NCBI GenBank assembly: GCA_017304475.1
Contig: JAFKKV010000028.1
Coordinates: 1 to 64,000, forward strand
Length of the DNA stretch: 64,000 bases
DNA from: Hyphomicrobiales bacterium
GTDB taxonomy: Bacteria; Pseudomonadota; Alphaproteobacteria; Rhizobiales; Phreatobacteraceae
Reading direction: 5' to 3'
Below, piece after piece: positions 42,302-50,951 of this stretch (position 1 is its first letter; the number at the start of each line of letters is the position of its first letter). The notes under the pieces were generated by a model. That model did not search any database. It had not been told where the DNA came from and was given only the letters and a program-made list of their open reading frames with translations. Both the position numbers and the translations under genes were made by a program.

Positions 42302-43633
42302 TCATTGCGCGCGCTCTTTGAGCAGGCGCGCGGGAATGCCGACCAGCAGCACGATGCCGGCGAGCGTGATGATGCCGGCGGAAACCTGCAGGCCGAGGCT
42401 GAGGCTGCCGGTATGGATCTTGATCCAGCCGAGCATGGCCGGCGAGATCGCCGCCGCCGTCGAGCCGATGGCGGTGACCATGGCGATACCGCCGGCCTTG
42501 GCGCGGTCCGAGAGATAGACCGAAGGCACCGACCAGAACACCGTCAGGCCGCAATAATGGGCCGCGGTCATGACCGCGATCAGGGCGACGGTGAGATAGG
42601 GGTTGCCGACGGTCAGCGACAGCGCCACCAGGCAGGCCGCCGCGACGAATTCGGCGCAGGCGGCGTGCCAGCGCCGCTCCAGCGTCTTGTCGGAGTGCCA
42701 GCCGACGATCAGCATGGCGACCACGCCGAACAGCGGCGGAATGCCGGCGAGCAGGCCGATATCCAGGATGTTCTTGACGCCCGAGGCATTGATCATCAGC
42801 GGCGACCAGAACGACACCGCATTGGCCAGCGTATAGGTGCCGCAGCCGACGAGCCCGAGCACATAGACGCGCGGGTCGCGCAGCGCGTGGAGAAACGACG
42901 ATGAGTGCTTCTCATGTCCCTTGGCGCTCTGCTCGCTGGCGAGATCGGCGGCGATCAGCGCTTTTTCGTCCGCGCTGAGCCAGGTCGCGTCGGCGGGGCG
43001 GTCCTTCAGGTAATAGAAGGCGACGACGCCGAGCAGGATCGAGGGCAGGCCTTCCAGCAGGAACAGCCATTGCCAGCTCTTCAGGCCGTAGAGGCCGCCG
43101 AAGGCATGCATGATCCAGCCCGACAGCGGCGCGCCGATAATGCCCGACAGCGGCAGGCCGAGGAAGAACAGCGCGGTCATGCGCGTGCGCCGAGCCGAGG
43201 GAAACCAGTAGGTGAGATAGAGCAGGATGCCGGGAAAGAAGCCGGCCTCCGCCATGCCGAGCAGGACGCGGGCGGTGTAGAATTCGAAAGGCGTGCGCAC
43301 GAACATGGTGGCGGCCGAGACCGCGCCCCAGCCGATCATGATGCGCAGCAGGGTCTTGCGCGCGCCGATCCGGTCGAGCAGCAGATTGCTCGGAATTTCG
43401 AACAGGATGAAGCCGACGAAGAACAGCCCGACGCCGATGCCATAGATCTCCTCGGTGAAACCGAGGTCGGTGCGCATGTGGATCTGGGCGATGCCGACAT
43501 TGGTGCGGTCGATGTAATTGGCGACATAGCAGAGCAGGATGAACGGCATCAGGCGCCAGGCCACCTTGCGGTAGACGGCATCCCGGCTCTTGCTCGCGTC
43601 GAAAGCGATCGGCGCCGTCGCGGCCTGATTCAT
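42302..43633 (-). CDS. MFS transporter, anion:cation symporter type (phthalate/glucarate permease-like)
   Basis: A 443-residue major facilitator with twelve hydrophobic segments. The first helix LMPFILLCYVANYIDRTNVGIA and GVGLFFVGFILFEIPSNLLLDRIGAR (loop 2-3 motif) are the marks of the ACS family, which imports organic anions such as phthalate, glucarate, tartrate or 4-hydroxyphenylacetate. The start is the ATG at 43633 behind GGGAGGACGG; the open frame reaches further back into the operator region. It diverges from the MarR gene. Shared operators suggest it imports the substrate of the CoA-linked operon at 44.7 kb. Confidence 0.94.
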   Translation of the reverse strand: MNQAATAPIAFDASKSRDAVYRKVAWRLMPFILLCYVANYIDRTNVGIAQIHMRTDLGFTEEIYGIGVGLFFVGFILFEIPSNLLLDRIGARKTLLRIMIGWGAVSAATMFVRTPFEFYTARVLLGMAEAGFFPGILLYLTYWFPSARRTRMTALFFLGLPLSGIIGAPLSGWIMHAFGGLYGLKSWQWLFLLEGLPSILLGVVAFYYLKDRPADATWLSADEKALIAADLASEQSAKGHEKHSSSFLHALRDPRVYVLGLVGCGTYTLANAVSFWSPLMINASGVKNILDIGLLAGIPPLFGVVAMLIVGWHSDKTLERRWHAACAEFVAAACLVALSLTVGNPYLTVALIAVMTAAHYCGLTVFWSVPSVYLSDRAKAGGIAMVTAIGSTAAAISPAMLGWIKIHTGSLSLGLQVSAGIITLAGIVLLVGIPARLLKERAQ

Positions 43634-43681
43634 CCCGTCCTCCCACGTCATGTCCAGCGCCGCGTTTGCCCGTGGCTTGCG

Positions 43682-43718
43682 TGTTGTTGGTATCAACAGT
43701 GTGTTGTCGTTGTCAACA
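43682..43718. promoter_or_regulatory. Two tandem MarR operators, TGTTG-N7-CAACA
   Basis: 43682..43698 and 43702..43718 each read TGTTG, seven bases, CAACA. They are 20 bp apart, about two helical turns, on the same face of the DNA. They lie between the divergent MFS and MarR starts. A third copy stands before the operon at 44680. Confidence 0.82.
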
Positions 43719-43758
43719 GAAGGCGGGGAGGTTACCCTCGGCATGAACGGAGGGGCGA

Positions 43759-44304
43759 ATGCCGCAGGCGAAATCAGCCGCAAGACCGAACCATGATGCG
43801 CCGAAGCAGGATGCGCCGCTGACGATCAGGGATTTGCTGTCCTATCGCATCAGCCGCACCGCCAATGCCATGTCGCGCAGCGCGGCGCTGCGTTACCAGC
43901 AATTCGGCGTGACCCTGCAGGAATGGCGGACCATTGCCCTGCTGGCGGCGGAATCGCCCCAGGCGCTGAACCAGTTGGCCCGCTCGGCCGGGCTGGACAA
44001 GGCGCAGATGAGCCGGGCCATCGCCTCCCTGGTCGAGCGCGGCCTGGTCTTGCGCAAGGATTCGGAAGCCGGCGGGCGCTCCATCGACCTGACGCTCAGC
44101 CGCCGGGGCGAGGCCTTGTACAAGGACCTGATCACGGCGGCGGCCGAGCGTGACGAGGCTTTTCGCGCTTGTCTGAGTGGCGAAGAGCAGCGGGTTCTCG
44201 ACGCGGCGCTGGGCAAGCTCCACGCGGTGGCGCGCGCCTTGTCGCACGCGACCGCGCCGGCTGTCGGCGCGTCGGGCGGGCGGCGCCGGTCGGTCGAGGA
44301 CTAG
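43759..44304 (+). CDS. MarR-family transcriptional regulator
   Basis: A 181-residue winged-helix regulator: a dimerising N-terminal helix (RDLLSYRISRTANAMSRSAALRYQQFG), the HTH (LNQLARSAGLDKAQMSRAIASLVERGLV) and the wing (RKDSEAGGRSIDLTLSRRG). Such proteins repress aromatic or organic-acid catabolic genes until the acid or its CoA ester binds. Shared 17-bp palindromes in front of its own divergent promoter and in front of the CoA operon point to both as targets. The last 25 residues are a basic, low-complexity tail. Confidence 0.94.
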   Translation: MPQAKSAARPNHDAPKQDAPLTIRDLLSYRISRTANAMSRSAALRYQQFGVTLQEWRTIALLAAESPQALNQLARSAGLDKAQMSRAIASLVERGLVLRKDSEAGGRSIDLTLSRRGEALYKDLITAAAERDEAFRACLSGEEQRVLDAALGKLHAVARALSHATAPAVGASGGRRRSVED

Positions 44305-44341
44305 GGTCCGCTGCCATTCCCATGAGAAATCGGGCTGAATT

Positions 44342-44486
44342 CGTGGATGGCCGGGACAAGCCCGGCCAAGACGAGAGCTAGCTCTTGGAGGCGCGCAGGA
44401 TCGAACGGACCTGCGACCGACGCCGTGTCGCTGCACGCCAAAGGTTCACGCATCGTCTTGCCCGGGCTTGTCCCGGGCATCCACGA
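44342..44486. repeat. Inverted pair of family 2 palindromic repeats
   Basis: The left arm 44342..44373 is the exact reverse complement of 38462..38493, 5.9 kb away. The right arm 44454..44486 is a near-identical copy in opposite orientation with CCCGGGCTTGTCCCGGG as core. Confidence 0.8.
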
Positions 44487-44599
44487 CTTTAGCGCGCTTG
44501 CTCATGGGCGACGGTGCATGGAGGGCTGGGGCGTGACCACAATGTCCTTGCGGGTCCGCCTCAACCGCCACGTGACGGCGCCAAATCTATCTTCTCCTG

Positions 44600-44616
44600 T
44601 GTTGATTTAATCAACA
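44600..44616. promoter_or_regulatory. Third MarR operator, upstream of the CoA-linked operon
   Basis: TGTTG-ATTTAAT-CAACA; with one more base each side it is a 19-bp palindrome perfect around a central T. It matches the two sites in front of the MarR/MFS pair and stands 64 bp before the first gene of the operon. Confidence 0.8.
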
Positions 44617-44679
44617 CTCTGCATTACGAGTCCCTCATGGAAGCGCCGCCGGCGTCGGCGCACATACACGAGGAAAGCG

Positions 44680-45624
44680 ATGGCGGACCAGGTCACCCTT
44701 TGCGAGTGTTTCGCGCGTGACGGGCTCCAGCACGAGGCCGTCGATCTGCCGGCGGCCACCAAGATCGCGCTGATCGACGCTTTCACCAGCGCCGGTTTCG
44801 CGCGGATCGAGGTGACGAGCTACAGCCATCCCGTCCATGTCCCGGTGTTCCGGGATGCCTCCGAGGTCCTGGCCGGCATCGCCAGGCGGGACGGGGTCTA
44901 TTACAAGGCCACTTGCCCCAATCCGCGCGCGGTCGAGCGCGCGTTGGCCGATCGCGATGCCGGGCATGGCGCCAATGAGATCAGCCTGCTGGTCTCGGCG
45001 ACCGAAAGTCATACCGCGAAAAACCTGCGCACCACCCGGGCGGCGCAATGGGACAATGTCGCCGCGATGGTGGGCAAGGCAGGCGGTCGGTTTCGCCTGG
45101 TCGGCGTGATCTCCATGGCGCTCGGCTGTCCCTTCGAGGGGGCGGTGGATCCTGCTTCCGTCGTCGCCGATGTGGCACGCTTCGCCGCGCTCGGCGTCGA
45201 ACTCGTCGCGATCGGCGACACCACCGGTCTCGCAACGCCCATGGCGGTGCGCCGGCTGTTCCAGCGCATCGCCGCCGAGGTGCCGAGCGCGACCGCCGTC
45301 GCGCATTTCCACAACACGCGCGGCCTCGGCCTCGCCAATTGCATGGCCGCGCTCGAAGCCGGTTGCCGCTTCTTCGACAGCGCCTTCGGCGGCGTCGGCG
45401 GCCATCCCACCCAGATCAAATATGGCGAGGGGATCACCGGCAATGTCGCGACCGAGGACCTGGTCAATCTCCTGGAAGGCGAGGGGATCTCGACCGGGCT
45501 CGACCTCGATGCGGTGATGGCGGCCTCGCGCCTTTGCGAACAGGCGCTCGGCCGTGAGCTGAACAGCATGGTGGCGCGCTCCGGCTACGGATTGCCGTCG
45601 AAACGGAGCATGGAACATGTCTGA
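44680..45624 (+). CDS. Hydroxymethylglutaryl-CoA lyase-like DRE-TIM metallolyase
   Basis: A 314-residue TIM-barrel lyase of the HMG-CoA lyase group. The metal/catalytic start ARDGLQHE contains Arg13-Asp14, and the metal histidines are in VAHFHNT (209, 211). At the position of the flexible-loop cysteine of true HMG-CoA lyase (GGCPYA) this protein has GVGGHPTQIKYG, with His242 and an insertion. It therefore belongs to a sister group that may cleave another 3-hydroxy-acyl compound. The start has an AGGAAAG site. It is the first gene of a six-gene unit under the MarR operator; the next gene overlaps by eight bases. Confidence 0.88.
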   Translation: MADQVTLCECFARDGLQHEAVDLPAATKIALIDAFTSAGFARIEVTSYSHPVHVPVFRDASEVLAGIARRDGVYYKATCPNPRAVERALADRDAGHGANEISLLVSATESHTAKNLRTTRAAQWDNVAAMVGKAGGRFRLVGVISMALGCPFEGAVDPASVVADVARFAALGVELVAIGDTTGLATPMAVRRLFQRIAAEVPSATAVAHFHNTRGLGLANCMAALEAGCRFFDSAFGGVGGHPTQIKYGEGITGNVATEDLVNLLEGEGISTGLDLDAVMAASRLCEQALGRELNSMVARSGYGLPSKRSMEHV

Positions 45625-46369
45625 GACGACAGCCGAGACGCAGGTGCTGCTGACCGAGACGAGAGGCGCCGTCCGGATCGTCACCTTGAACCGGCCGGAC
45701 AAGCTCAATGCGCTCAACACCGAGCTGACCCAGGCGCTGCTGGATGCGCTCGAGGCGGCTGACAGGGACGAGGGCATCCGCGCCATCGTGCTCGCGGGTG
45801 CCGGCCGTGGCTTTTGCGCCGGCGCAGACCTCGCGGAATTCAAGCACCTGACGCCGGATCGCCAGGACCTCGTGGTGAAGCGCGCCGATCTGACGAGCCG
45901 CACCCAGTCCATGCTGCAGAAGCTCGCCAAGCCGATCGTCTCGGCGGTGCAGGGCTCCGCCATTGGCGGTGGCGCAGGCCTTGCGATCGGCTGCGACATG
46001 ATGGTGGCCGGGGCCGACCTGAAATTCGGCTATCCCGAGCTCAAGCATTCGATCGTGCCGGCCCTCGTCATGACCGGCTTGCAGCGCCAGCTCGGCCGCA
46101 AGATCGCCTTCGAACTGATCAGCCTCGGGCGGTTGCTCGGCGCCGAGGAGGTGCTGGCCCTCGGGCTCGCCAACCGGGTGGTTGCGGCAGACCGGGTGCT
46201 CGACACGGCGCTCGACATCGCCGAGGCCTGGGCTGGCGCGAACCCGCTCGCCATGGCAGCCGCCAAGAGCCTGTTCTACCGCGTCGCGGATCTGCCCTAT
46301 GACGCCGCCATGGCGGCCGGGCGCGACGTCAACGCGTTGATGCGCGGCTTCCGCGAGGCCGGCCGATGA
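45617..46369 (+). CDS. Enoyl-CoA hydratase/isomerase family protein
   Basis: A 250-residue crotonase-fold protein. The oxyanion-hole segments GFCAGADLAEF and IGGGAGLAIGCD are clear. Of the two glutamates used by classical enoyl-CoA hydratase, the first position is Gly121 and the second is Glu141 (FGYPELK). A member with only one acid is more likely an isomerase or another crotonase reaction than a plain hydratase. It overlaps the lyase before it and the CoA-transferase after it (ATGA). Confidence 0.9.
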   Translation: MSETTAETQVLLTETRGAVRIVTLNRPDKLNALNTELTQALLDALEAADRDEGIRAIVLAGAGRGFCAGADLAEFKHLTPDRQDLVVKRADLTSRTQSMLQKLAKPIVSAVQGSAIGGGAGLAIGCDMMVAGADLKFGYPELKHSIVPALVMTGLQRQLGRKIAFELISLGRLLGAEEVLALGLANRVVAADRVLDTALDIAEAWAGANPLAMAAAKSLFYRVADLPYDAAMAAGRDVNALMRGFREAGR

Positions 46370-47553
46370 AACCGCTCGCAGGCATTCGCATCCTCGATTT
46401 TTCCCGCGTCCTCGCCGGGCCGATGGCGACCCAGATCCTGGCGGAACTGGGCGCCGAGGTGACCAAGATCGAGCGGCCACGCACCGGCGACGAGTCGCGC
46501 AGTTTCGAACCGAAGCTGCCGGCCGGCGAGAGCGCCTATTTCTTCGCCTTCAACCGGGCCAAGCGGTCGATGACGCTGAACCTGAAGAGCCCGCGCGGCC
46601 AGGAGATCGCCCGCGCGCTGGCGGCCGAGGCCGATGTCGTGCTGGAGAATTTCCTGCCCGGCGACATGGAGCGGCTGGGCCTGGGTTACGCCCGTCTGGC
46701 CGAAGCCAACCCGCGCCTCATCTATGTCTCGAATACCGGCTTCGGCCAGACCGGTCCCTATCGCGACCGCAAGGGTTACGACACGATCTTCCAGGCCCTG
46801 TCCGGCGTGATGGCGCTGACCGGCCATCCCGACGCGCCGCCCGCCAAGGTCGGCGTGCCCTTCGCCGACCTGACCTCGGGGCTGTGGATCGCCATCGCCA
46901 TCCTGACCAGCCTGGTCGGCCGGGGCGTCTCGGGGCGCGGCTGCCATGTCGATCTCGCCATGATGGACGCCCAGGTCAGCCTGCTGACCATCGCGGCGGC
47001 CAGGCTGTTTGCGCTCGACGAGGATCCACGGCGCTGCGGCACCGAGCATCCCGGCCGGGTGCCCTCGGCGGCCTTTGCCTGCCGCGACGGCGGCTGGCTG
47101 CATGTCAGCGGCAGCGACCAGCATTGGGCGGCCATCTGCGCCGTGCTCGGCCTCGACGATCTCGCCGCCGACCCGCGGCTCGCCAGCAATGAGGGCAGGG
47201 TGGCCGAGCGCCAAAGGGTCATGGCGCGGATGAAACAGGCGATCGGCGCGCGCGATCGTGGCCCGCTCGCCGAGGCGCTGCGTGCCGCCGACGTGCCGGC
47301 CGGCGAGGTCAACAGCGTGCGGGAGATTCTGGAGGATCCCCATACCCATGCGCGCGAGATGGTCGGCGCTTTCGATCACCCGAGCGAAGGCCGGTTTCCG
47401 GCGCTGCGCAATCCGCTGCGCTTCGACGGTTTCGATGATCCGCAAACCGGCACGCCGCCGCTGCTCGGCAGCGATACGGCGGCCATTCTGGCAAGCACGC
47501 TGGGCCTGGACGAGGCCGAGATCGCGGCACTGCGCAAAGACGGGGTAGTCTGA
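46366..47553 (+). CDS. CaiB/BaiF family (class III) CoA-transferase
   Basis: A 395-residue class III CoA-transferase. The N-terminal LAGIRILDFSRVLAGPMATQILAELGAEVTKIE and VLENFLPGDMERLGLGY are signatures, and catalytic Asp168 sits in VPFADLTSG. It moves CoA between carboxylic acids (known members act on formyl-, succinyl-, carnitinyl- or benzylsuccinyl-CoA). Here it would make the CoA ester of an imported acid, in parallel with or instead of the ligase three genes downstream. Confidence 0.93.
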   Translation: MKPLAGIRILDFSRVLAGPMATQILAELGAEVTKIERPRTGDESRSFEPKLPAGESAYFFAFNRAKRSMTLNLKSPRGQEIARALAAEADVVLENFLPGDMERLGLGYARLAEANPRLIYVSNTGFGQTGPYRDRKGYDTIFQALSGVMALTGHPDAPPAKVGVPFADLTSGLWIAIAILTSLVGRGVSGRGCHVDLAMMDAQVSLLTIAAARLFALDEDPRRCGTEHPGRVPSAAFACRDGGWLHVSGSDQHWAAICAVLGLDDLAADPRLASNEGRVAERQRVMARMKQAIGARDRGPLAEALRAADVPAGEVNSVREILEDPHTHAREMVGAFDHPSEGRFPALRNPLRFDGFDDPQTGTPPLLGSDTAAILASTLGLDEAEIAALRKDGVV

Positions 47554-47554
47554 C

Positions 47555-48325
47555 ATGGACGACAAACCGGTTCTCATCAGCCAGCGGGGCAAGGTGGCGC
47601 GGGTCACGCTCAACCGGCCGGGCGCGCGCAACGCGCTCGACCTGCCGATGTGCCACGCATTGCGCGAGGCCTTCGAGAGGCTCGACGGCGATGCCGCGGT
47701 CCGTGTCGTGCTGCTCGACGCGGCCGGGCCGGTCTTCTGCGCCGGCGCCGACCTGAAGGAGCGCCAGGGCAAGGACGAGGCCTGGATACGCCGCCGCCGG
47801 CTCGCCGCCTTCGCCGCCTATGAGGCGATCGAGCGTTGCGGCAAGCCCGTGGTGGCCCTGGCGCAAGGTCCGGTTGTCGGTTCCGGTGGCGAGATCGCCA
47901 TGGCCTGCGACTTCATCGTGGCGGCGAGCGTCGTCACCTTCCGTTTCCCCGAGCCGCAATGGGGCACTGTCGGGGCCACCCAGCGCCTGCAACGGGTGAT
48001 CGGCAAGCGCCGCGCCAAGGAATTGCTGTTCACCGGGCGCGCCATGCCGGTCGAGGAAGCCTTTGGCCTCGGCCTGGTCGCGCGGGTCGTCGCGCCCGAA
48101 GCGCTGCAGTCGACGGGCGAGGCCATTGCCGCCGATATCGCCAAAGCGCCGCCGCTGGCCATGAGCCTGACCAAACAGGCCGTCGATCTCGGCGAGGAGG
48201 TGGCGTTGGCCAACGGCATTCGCATCGAGCTCGCCCATATCGAGCGCTGCCTCGCGGCGGGCGAATGGCGGCAAGGCATCGAGGCCTTCGCGGCCAAAGT
48301 CGGCGGCCCGGCCGAACAAGCGTGA
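47555..48325 (+). CDS. Enoyl-CoA hydratase/isomerase family protein
   Basis: A 256-residue crotonase-fold protein with both classical glutamates, Glu113 (GSGGEIAMACD) and Glu133 (RFPEPQWG), so it is a credible enoyl-CoA hydratase. FCAGADLKERQG forms the first oxyanion segment. It begins one base after the CoA-transferase stop. It probably hydrates the unsaturated CoA ester that the DRE-TIM lyase then cleaves; the order of steps is inferred. Confidence 0.92.
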   Translation: MDDKPVLISQRGKVARVTLNRPGARNALDLPMCHALREAFERLDGDAAVRVVLLDAAGPVFCAGADLKERQGKDEAWIRRRRLAAFAAYEAIERCGKPVVALAQGPVVGSGGEIAMACDFIVAASVVTFRFPEPQWGTVGATQRLQRVIGKRRAKELLFTGRAMPVEEAFGLGLVARVVAPEALQSTGEAIAADIAKAPPLAMSLTKQAVDLGEEVALANGIRIELAHIERCLAAGEWRQGIEAFAAKVGGPAEQA

Positions 48326-48335
48326 GACCCTGCCC

Positions 48336-49952
48336 ATGAACCTGTCAGCCATTTGCCCCGTCACGACAGCCGACGCGCTGGCGCGCGCGCTGACGATCGG
48401 ACCCGATGTCGAGGCGATCGTCGCGTCCGATGGCCGCCTGACCTATGCCGAGCTCGGCCGTGACGTCGCCGCGCTGCGCGCGGCGCTCGTCGCCTCCGGC
48501 ATCGGGCATGGCGATCACGTCGGGCTGTGCCTCGGCAACGGCGTCCGCTGGATGACGCTGTTCCTCGCGCTCGGCTCGATCGGCGCGGTGACGGTGCCGA
48601 TCAACACCCGCTTTCGCGGCGAGGAAATGGCCTATGCGCTGCGGCAATCGCGGGTCAAGGCGCTGTTCATCGCCGACCGCTTCCTGCGCATCGACTTCAT
48701 CGCCATGCTGCGCGAGATCTGCCCGGGCATCGATACGGCACTGCCTGACCCACGCCTGCTGGACCTTCAGCGCGTGATCGTGCTGGGCGAGGATATCCCG
48801 GCTGCCGCCTCGTCGTTCGAGGCGCTGCGCGCGACACCCGCTGCACCCGTGGCGCCGGGCTGCCGCCCGGACGATATCCTGCTGATCCAATATACGTCGG
48901 GCACCACATCCCGCCCCAAGGGGGTGATGCTGACCCATGCCAATATGCTGGGAAACGGCTTCTTTTCCGGCGGCCGCATGGGGCTTCGCATCGCCGATCG
49001 CTTCCACTCCGCGCGCCCCTTCTTCCATGTCGCCGGCAGCTCGCTGTCGGTCCTGGCCTCGATCCAGCACGTCGCGACGCTGGTGACGATGGATCGCTTC
49101 GAGGCGGGCGAGGCGCTGCGCCTGATGGAGGCGGAGCGCTGCACGCATTTTTCCGGCAATGACACCATGGCTTTGTTGCTCTTGAACGATCCTGATCGTG
49201 CCGCGCGCCGCCTGGTCCTGCGCGGCGGCTGGGCCGCGGCCTCCCCGACCATCCTGCGCCGCATCGTCGACGAGCTCGGCGCGCGCGAATGCGTTGCCGG
49301 CTATGGCCTGTCGGAGGCTTCCCCCAACATTGCTCAATCCTGCTGGTGGGAGCCCGTGGAGGTGCGCACCGGCGCGCGCATGCGCCCGCAGCCGGGCGTC
49401 GCGGTGCGCATCCTAGGCGAAGACGGGGCGGAATGCCCGATCGGCGAGCCCGGCGAGATCGTGGTGCGCGGCTGGAACGTCATGCGTGGCTATTTCGACA
49501 AGCCCGCGGAGACCGCCGAGACGCTCAGCGCCGATGGCTGGCTCGCCACCGGCGATCTCGGCAGGCTCGGCGAGGATGGCCGGCTGGAGTTCCTCGGGCG
49601 CGCGAAGGATATCGTTCGTGTCGGCGGTGAAAACGTCTCGCCGGCCGAGATCGAGGACATCCTGCATCGCCATCCCGCGATCCGACAGGCCGCGGTGGTG
49701 GGCGTGCCCGATCCGCGCCTGATCGAGGTGGTCGTCGCCTTCGTCATCCCCAATGCGGGTGTCGCCTGCGACCCGCAGGCTTTGATCGCCTGGTGCCGCG
49801 AGCAGATGGCCGGGTTCAAGGTGCCGCGGCATCTCTGGGTGGTCGAGGATTTCGAGGCGATCGGCATGACCGCCAGCGCCAAGGTGCAGAAGAAGCCGCT
49901 CGCCGCTCATGCCCGGCGCCTGCTGGGGCTGGATCAGGTGGGCGCGCCATGA
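48336..49952 (+). CDS. AMP-forming acyl-CoA synthetase
   Basis: A 538-residue ANL-superfamily ligase. The P-loop IQYTSGTTSRPKGVMLTH, the GYGLSEASP motif, the hinge DGWLATGDLGRLGEDGRLEFLGRAKD and the C-terminal lysine region SAKVQKKPL are all present. It activates a carboxylic acid to its CoA thioester via the acyl-adenylate. The acid-binding pocket cannot be read by eye, so fatty, aromatic or branched acids all remain possible. It lies 10 bp behind the second hydratase and overlaps the next gene by ATGA. Confidence 0.94.
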   Translation: MNLSAICPVTTADALARALTIGPDVEAIVASDGRLTYAELGRDVAALRAALVASGIGHGDHVGLCLGNGVRWMTLFLALGSIGAVTVPINTRFRGEEMAYALRQSRVKALFIADRFLRIDFIAMLREICPGIDTALPDPRLLDLQRVIVLGEDIPAAASSFEALRATPAAPVAPGCRPDDILLIQYTSGTTSRPKGVMLTHANMLGNGFFSGGRMGLRIADRFHSARPFFHVAGSSLSVLASIQHVATLVTMDRFEAGEALRLMEAERCTHFSGNDTMALLLLNDPDRAARRLVLRGGWAAASPTILRRIVDELGARECVAGYGLSEASPNIAQSCWWEPVEVRTGARMRPQPGVAVRILGEDGAECPIGEPGEIVVRGWNVMRGYFDKPAETAETLSADGWLATGDLGRLGEDGRLEFLGRAKDIVRVGGENVSPAEIEDILHRHPAIRQAAVVGVPDPRLIEVVVAFVIPNAGVACDPQALIAWCREQMAGFKVPRHLWVVEDFEAIGMTASAKVQKKPLAAHARRLLGLDQVGAP

Positions 49953-50914
49953 AGATCGTCACCAATGTCACCCGGCTGCTCGGCATCGACCTGCCGGTGA
50001 TCCAGGCCGGTATGTCCTGGGCTTCGTCCAGCGCGGCCTTGCCGCTGGCGGTGAGCGAGGCCGGCGGGCTCGGCGTCATCGCCGCCGGGCCGATGTATCC
50101 CGACGCCCTGGCGCGGACGATCGACGAGGTCCGGGCGGCCACCGAGCGGCCCTTCGCGGTCAATCTGCCACTCTACCGCCAGGGCGCGGACGAGGTGCTC
50201 GACCTGCTGCTGGAGCGGCGCATTCCCATCCTGATCGCCTCGCAGGGCGGCCCCAGGCGCTATCTCGATCGTTTCAAGGCGGCCGGCACCATCTGCATCC
50301 ACGTCGTGGCCGGCGAGGAGCACGCGCTGAAGGCGGTCGAGGCGGGGGTCGACGGCCTGGTCGTCGTCGGCGGCGAAGCCGGTGGCCATCCGCCCGTCGA
50401 ACTCGTCTCCACCCTGGTGGTGGTGCGGGCGGTGGCGCGGGCCGTCGGCGACACCGTGCCGATCATTGCCTCCGGCGGCTTTGCCGATGGCGCCGGCCTT
50501 GCCGCCGCGCTGGCGCTGGGCGCGGGCGCGGCCAATTTCGGCACCCGTTTCATCGCGACGCCGGAGGCCAATGTTCATCCCGCCTATAAACAGGCCGTGC
50601 TGGCCGCCGGCACGACCGGCACCCGCACCGTCGGGCGTGGCCTCGGCATGATCAGGACATTGTCCAACACCTTCGCCGAACGCATGGTCGCGCTGGAGAC
50701 CGCCGGGGCCTCGCTGGACGAGCGCAAGGCGGTCTTCGCGGCCCATTCGCTCAAGATGGCCGCGCTCGACGGCGATGTCGCCGAGGGCAAGGTGGAGGCG
50801 GGGCAATCGGCCGGCCTGGTCGGTGATCTCGTGCCGGCCGGCGAGTTGGTCCGGCGCATCGCCTGGGAATATCTCCAGACTGTCGAGCGGCTGCCGCGCG
50901 CGTCTTTGCAATGA
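49949..50914 (+). CDS. Nitronate monooxygenase / 2-nitropropane dioxygenase family protein
   Basis: A 321-residue FMN TIM-barrel protein. VIQAGMSWASSSALP-like first strand, then GGEAGGH with catalytic His147, then ASGGFADGAGLAAALALGAGA are typical of nitronate monooxygenases and related flavin reductases. Members near CoA-thioester genes can be trans-enoyl reductase-like instead. The start is the ATG at 49949 overlapping the ligase stop; the longer frame from 49793 is a shadow. It is probably the last gene of the MarR-controlled unit. Confidence 0.9.
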   Translation: MKIVTNVTRLLGIDLPVIQAGMSWASSSAALPLAVSEAGGLGVIAAGPMYPDALARTIDEVRAATERPFAVNLPLYRQGADEVLDLLLERRIPILIASQGGPRRYLDRFKAAGTICIHVVAGEEHALKAVEAGVDGLVVVGGEAGGHPPVELVSTLVVVRAVARAVGDTVPIIASGGFADGAGLAAALALGAGAANFGTRFIATPEANVHPAYKQAVLAAGTTGTRTVGRGLGMIRTLSNTFAERMVALETAGASLDERKAVFAAHSLKMAALDGDVAEGKVEAGQSAGLVGDLVPAGELVRRIAWEYLQTVERLPRASLQ

Positions 50915-50951
50915 CCTGAGGCCATTGGGCGGGACCCAACGGGAGTGAGAC

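Larger units (their letters stand above)
44305..44679. other. 375-bp intergenic stretch with a family 2 repeat pair and an operator
   Basis: No gene is seen. It holds an inverted pair of family 2 repeats (44342..44373 and 44454..44486, both with a CGGGCTTGTCCCGG-type core or its complement) and, near the 3' end, the palindrome at 44600..44616. The promoter of the CoA operon must lie between about 44,560 and 44,660. Confidence 0.75.
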
